64,000 bases of DNA, taken from Tenacibaculum sp. AHE14PA. GTDB taxonomy: Bacteria; Bacteroidota; Bacteroidia; Flavobacteriales; Flavobacteriaceae. The stretch lies in the NCBI RefSeq assembly GCF_019278465.1, contig NZ_CP058983.1:1797501-1861500 (forward strand). Reading direction: 5' to 3'. The notes below the pieces were generated by a model. It was not told where the DNA came from. It saw only the letters and a program-made list of their open reading frames with translations, and ran no database searches. Of the stretch, positions 61,393 through 64,000 are shown in pieces (the first letter of the stretch is position 1; every line of letters starts with the position of its first letter). Both the position numbers and the translations under genes were made by a program.

Positions 61393-61422
61393 AAAAAAAC
61401 CTGAATTCACATTCAGGTTTCT
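61393..61422 (-). terminator. Terminator of tig
   Basis: AAACCTGAAT-TCAC-ATTCAGGTTT hairpin. On the minus strand it is followed by seven T, so it ends tig transcripts before clpP. Confidence 0.85.
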
Positions 61423-61469
61423 TATGTTTTTTATCTTTACTGAGGCATAATTAATTCAACCAATCTAGT

Positions 61470-61507
61470 TTTTAATAAATAGATTGCTTCGTTCCTCGCA
61501 ATGACAT
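61470..61507. repeat. REP-like half element after tig
   Basis: AGATTGCTTCGTTCCTCGCAATGACA is a near-canonical arm of the GTCATTGCGAGG dispersed repeat of Bacteroidota. A CAATCTA/TAGATTG pair forms its central hairpin; the left arm has decayed. It starts immediately after the tig stop codon. Confidence 0.7.
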
Positions 61508-62830
61508 TTATTTATATACTTCTTTGATGAAATCTTCGTAAGAAAGTTCTTTCGAATCAAAACTCATATTCTCTTTATAGAAACCTAATAATTTTTGGCT
61601 AATTAATTGAGATTGTAATTTCTGAGCTTCTTCTTGGTTTTGTAATACTCTACCAGCGATATCGTCTAACTCTTTTTCTTCTGGATTCATGTTACCAAAC
61701 TGTGCCATTTGCGAACGGATAAACCCTTTTGCATAATCCACTAATTCTTTATAATCAATCTTAATATCGTTATCTTTCATAACCTTTCCTTCGATTAATT
61801 GGTAACGTAAACCTTTTTCAGATTTATTATATTCTGCTACAGCTTCATCAGCAGTTAATTGCTTTTCTCCTGCAGTTTGTAACCACTTTTGCAAAAATTC
61901 AGTAGGCAACTCAAATTTTGTATTCTCTACTAAGTTTTCAGTAATTGCATTTAATAATTGCTGATCTGCTTGTTGTTGAAATTGCTTTTCAGCATCTTCT
62001 TTAATTTTATCTTTTAACTCAGATACTGTGCTTACACTTCCGTCAGCAAATAGTTTATCAAATAATTCTTTATCTAATTCTGCAGCTTCTATTTTTGTAA
62101 CTTCTTCTATTGTAAAAGTAACAGCAACATCTAAACCATGAACCGCTTCGTGAGCAACACCTAAAGCATCTTGCAATTTGTGCTCATCTTCAAATAAACT
62201 CTTTGTTTTTAATTCTAAAACATCACCAACTTTAGCACCTACAAACTTCTTTAAGTTTGTTTTACCTTTAATATCTTTTACAGAAATTGTTGATTTTTTA
62301 TTAATCTCCTCAGCTTCGTTTACAAACGTACCAGTAATGTTAGCTTCTTCTGTAGCTGCATCAATAGGTGAAATCTTACCGTAACGAGTTTGAATATTTT
62401 CAATTTCCTTAGTTAATAACTCATCCGTTGCGATGATATTATATTGCGTAACCTTATTTTTAGGCTTTAAGTTTACATCAAACTCAGGAGCTAATCCTAA
62501 TTCGAATTCAAAAGAGAACTTCTCTGCATCCCAGTTAAAATTATCTTCTACTCTTGGTAATGGGTTTCCTAAAATATCTAATTTTTCTTCTGCTAAATAT
62601 TTATTTAACGATTGTTGTAAAAGCTTGTTTACTTCATCAATCATTATTGATTTCCCGTATTGCTTCTTAACCATTCCCATTGGCACTTGACCTTTTCTAA
62701 ATCCTGGAATGTTTGCTTTTTTACGGTAATCTTCTAATTGTTTTGTTACTGTAGCTTGGTAATCTTCAGCAACTATATCAACTTTTATAACTGCGTTTAA
62801 CGCATCTACGTTTTGTTTTGTAATATTCAT
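61508..62830 (-). CDS. tig: Trigger factor
   Basis: A 440-residue ribosome-associated chaperone. The N-terminal ribosome-binding domain contains IPGFRKGQVPMGMVKKQYG, close to the GFRxGxxP signature. The middle region (about 150-240) is a degenerate FKBP-like domain, and the C-terminal arms are helical. Length is normal. A full promoter lies 30 bp upstream and a terminator separates it from clpP. Confidence 0.95.
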   Translation of the reverse strand: MNITKQNVDALNAVIKVDIVAEDYQATVTKQLEDYRKKANIPGFRKGQVPMGMVKKQYGKSIMIDEVNKLLQQSLNKYLAEEKLDILGNPLPRVEDNFNWDAEKFSFEFELGLAPEFDVNLKPKNKVTQYNIIATDELLTKEIENIQTRYGKISPIDAATEEANITGTFVNEAEEINKKSTISVKDIKGKTNLKKFVGAKVGDVLELKTKSLFEDEHKLQDALGVAHEAVHGLDVAVTFTIEEVTKIEAAELDKELFDKLFADGSVSTVSELKDKIKEDAEKQFQQQADQQLLNAITENLVENTKFELPTEFLQKWLQTAGEKQLTADEAVAEYNKSEKGLRYQLIEGKVMKDNDIKIDYKELVDYAKGFIRSQMAQFGNMNPEEKELDDIAGRVLQNQEEAQKLQSQLISQKLLGFYKENMSFDSKELSYEDFIKEVYK

Positions 62831-62859
62831 CTTAAAATCTGTTTCTTTAAAATCGGGTG

Positions 62860-62891
62860 CAAAATTAGTTTATTTTTACCTTTTCTGCAAA
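62860..62891 (-). promoter_or_regulatory. Promoter of tig
   Basis: On the minus strand TTTG (62891-62888) and TAATTTTG (62867-62860) are 20 bp apart, an exact match to the Bacteroidota promoter consensus. Confidence 0.75.
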
Positions 62892-62914
62892 AGGTTTAAC
62901 TCTTTCGTTTTCAG

Positions 62915-63262
62915 CTACATCTTATCTTCATCTAGTAACGAAAACAAGAACGATCTGAATACTGATAACAGCACACTAAATAAAAGTGCTGTAAAAAATC
63001 CGCTTACTGCAAAGCCAGTAACTAAGCTACTTGCTAGCATTATAATAATGGCATTAATTACAAATAAAAATAACCCTAACGTTACAATAGTTGCAGGCAA
63101 TGTAAAAAACACTAATAACGGACGTACAAACATGTTTAATAACGAAATTACTACAGCTACAATTATTGCTGTTACATAACTTGTTACAACCACACCTGGT
63201 AATACACTTGCTAATATGATAACTGCCAACGCAGTTAGCAATAATTTTAAAAATAGTTTCAT
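62915..63262 (-). CDS. YvlD-like four-helix membrane protein (phage holin family label)
   Basis: A 115-residue protein with four membrane helices and almost no polar loops, containing NMFVRPLLVFFTLPATIVTLGLF, whose NxxVRPxLxxxxLP core is typical of the YvlD/PF04020 family. Databases label it a phage holin family protein, but no phage genes are nearby and a lytic role is unlikely. Function unknown. It precedes tig on the same strand, but tig has its own promoter. Confidence 0.85.
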   Translation of the reverse strand: MKLFLKLLLTALAVIILASVLPGVVVTSYVTAIIVAVVISLLNMFVRPLLVFFTLPATIVTLGLFLFVINAIIIMLASSLVTGFAVSGFFTALLFSVLLSVFRSFLFSLLDEDKM

Positions 63263-63362
63263 TACTTTTATGTTTTACAGATAAAAAGCGATAATCATAC
63301 CAAAACCAAAAACCTGCAGTTTTGTCAGTCTTAAAAATAAAACTACTCACAAAAACCAAACA

Positions 63363-63944
63363 ATGACTAAAGAAAATTTAGAAAAATATATACAATCTAT
63401 CTTGCCAATGCCCACAGAAAAAGCTAAATTATTAACAGCGAGGTTCGAGTTAGTTGAAATTAAAAGCAATGTTGCTATTTTGGCCGAAAACAAAACGCCG
63501 AAAGCGACTTACATATTAGAATCCGGACTCGTTAGATCGTACACCGTTAATAGTAACGGTGATGAAATTACTACCAATATTTTTTCTCCTTTTTGTTTTG
63601 CAAACGACTTTTTATCATTTTTCAAACAAAAACCAAGCAGTGAAAACTTTAAGAGCCTTACGGATTGTGTTTTATGGAAAATGAAATATAATGATGTACA
63701 AGAAAGCTTTCATACCATACCAGAGTTTAGAGAGTTTGGAAGAATGATGTTGATTATGAATTATTCGAATCTTAAAGATCGCATGTTTGGCATGATAAAA
63801 GATTCTGCCGAAAAACGCTATTTAAAATTAATGAAACAGCAGCCTGAAATCCTTAAAAACGTACCCTTAAAAATTTTAGCTTCTTATTTAGGTATTACTG
63901 ACACTTCGTTAAGTAGAATCAGAAAAGAAATCTCTTTAAAATAA
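63363..63944 (+). CDS. Crp/Fnr family transcriptional regulator
   Basis: A 193-residue DNA-binding protein. The N-terminal half is a cyclic-nucleotide-binding-like domain (TYILESGLVRSYTVNSNGDE and SPFCFANDFLSF). The C-terminal half has a helix-turn-helix, PLKILASYLGITDTSLSRIRKEI, typical of the family in Bacteroidota. The Arg/Ser cAMP signature is absent, so the effector is unknown. It is divergent from the YvlD-like gene; only 56 bp of unannotated sequence follow to the window end, with a short CCTAAT/ATTAGG inverted repeat. Confidence 0.88.
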   Translation: MTKENLEKYIQSILPMPTEKAKLLTARFELVEIKSNVAILAENKTPKATYILESGLVRSYTVNSNGDEITTNIFSPFCFANDFLSFFKQKPSSENFKSLTDCVLWKMKYNDVQESFHTIPEFREFGRMMLIMNYSNLKDRMFGMIKDSAEKRYLKLMKQQPEILKNVPLKILASYLGITDTSLSRIRKEISLK

Positions 63945-64000
63945 CACAAATACACTTCCACCTAATGTCTAAAAATTAGGTTGATTCCTAAGACGTTTTC

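Noticed and set aside
62915..63262. Possible prophage remnant because of the holin family label
   Set aside because: No other phage gene is near, and the YvlD-like family is widespread in non-phage contexts.
63054..63359. Minus-strand Cys-rich 101-residue frame overlapping the YvlD-like gene
   Set aside because: It overlaps a recognisable membrane-protein gene in another frame; the composition is that of an out-of-frame reading.

Overview
This is a 64 kb stretch of chromosome from a member of the Flavobacteriaceae (Bacteroidota). The sequence is strongly AT-rich. Many genes are preceded by the Bacteroidota -7 promoter element TAnnTTTG instead of a sigma-70 -10 box. Lineage markers include gliding genes gldB and gldC, a type IX secretion (T9SS) C-terminal sorting domain, two GLPGLI-family proteins, TamL, and the DnaG and AccD variants without zinc-ribbon cysteines. 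The general look suggests a marine genus such as Tenacibaculum or Polaribacter, but I cannot fix the genus. I see no phage, transposase, CRISPR array or resistance island; this is core chromosome with short dispersed repeats.

Layout. 1-13 kb: the 5' end of pckA, a DUF423 protein, saccharopine dehydrogenase, a DUF748 protein, a secreted alpha/beta hydrolase, tRNA modification genes (trmN6, and mnmD with an apparent AUU start), ilvE, a thioredoxin-like membrane protein, a pyrophosphohydrolase, a Kir-type K+ channel, a lipoprotein of the DPP III (M49) family and tag. 13-22 kb: sppA, metK under a SAM-II-like riboswitch, trxA, a DUF58 protein, two identical tRNA-Asp genes and an M16 protease. 22-26 kb: an aromatic amino acid operon (pheA, aminotransferase, tyrA, DAHP synthase-chorismate mutase) behind a complete transcription attenuator whose leader peptide has seven consecutive Phe/Tyr codons. 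26-31 kb: rsgA, dtd, a TatD hydrolase, tcdA, a YceI lipoprotein and lipB.

31-43 kb: a 1593-residue secreted metalloprotease with three GEVED domains and a T9SS signal. Next comes a cassette of one small exported protein, two GLPGLI proteins and a TonB-receptor-like barrel, divergent from a histidine kinase/response regulator pair. Three 10-bp-phased GTTAA repeats lie between the two units and look like the regulator's operator. 43-55 kb: a deoxynucleoside kinase, an rRNA/tRNA methyltransferase, tamL, fructose-bisphosphate aldolase, accD, rpsO, pnp, a folK-deoxynucleoside kinase fusion, gldC/gldB and nadE. 55-64 kb: dnaG, a leucine-rich-repeat protein with three unrecognised C-terminal repeats, clpX, clpP, tig, a small membrane protein and a Crp/Fnr-type regulator.

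The best leads are cis-regulatory: the Phe/Tyr attenuator, the SAM-II-like metK leader, the AUU start of mnmD and the GTTAA operator of the GLPGLI cassette. Convergent genes are usually separated by strong bidirectional hairpin terminators.
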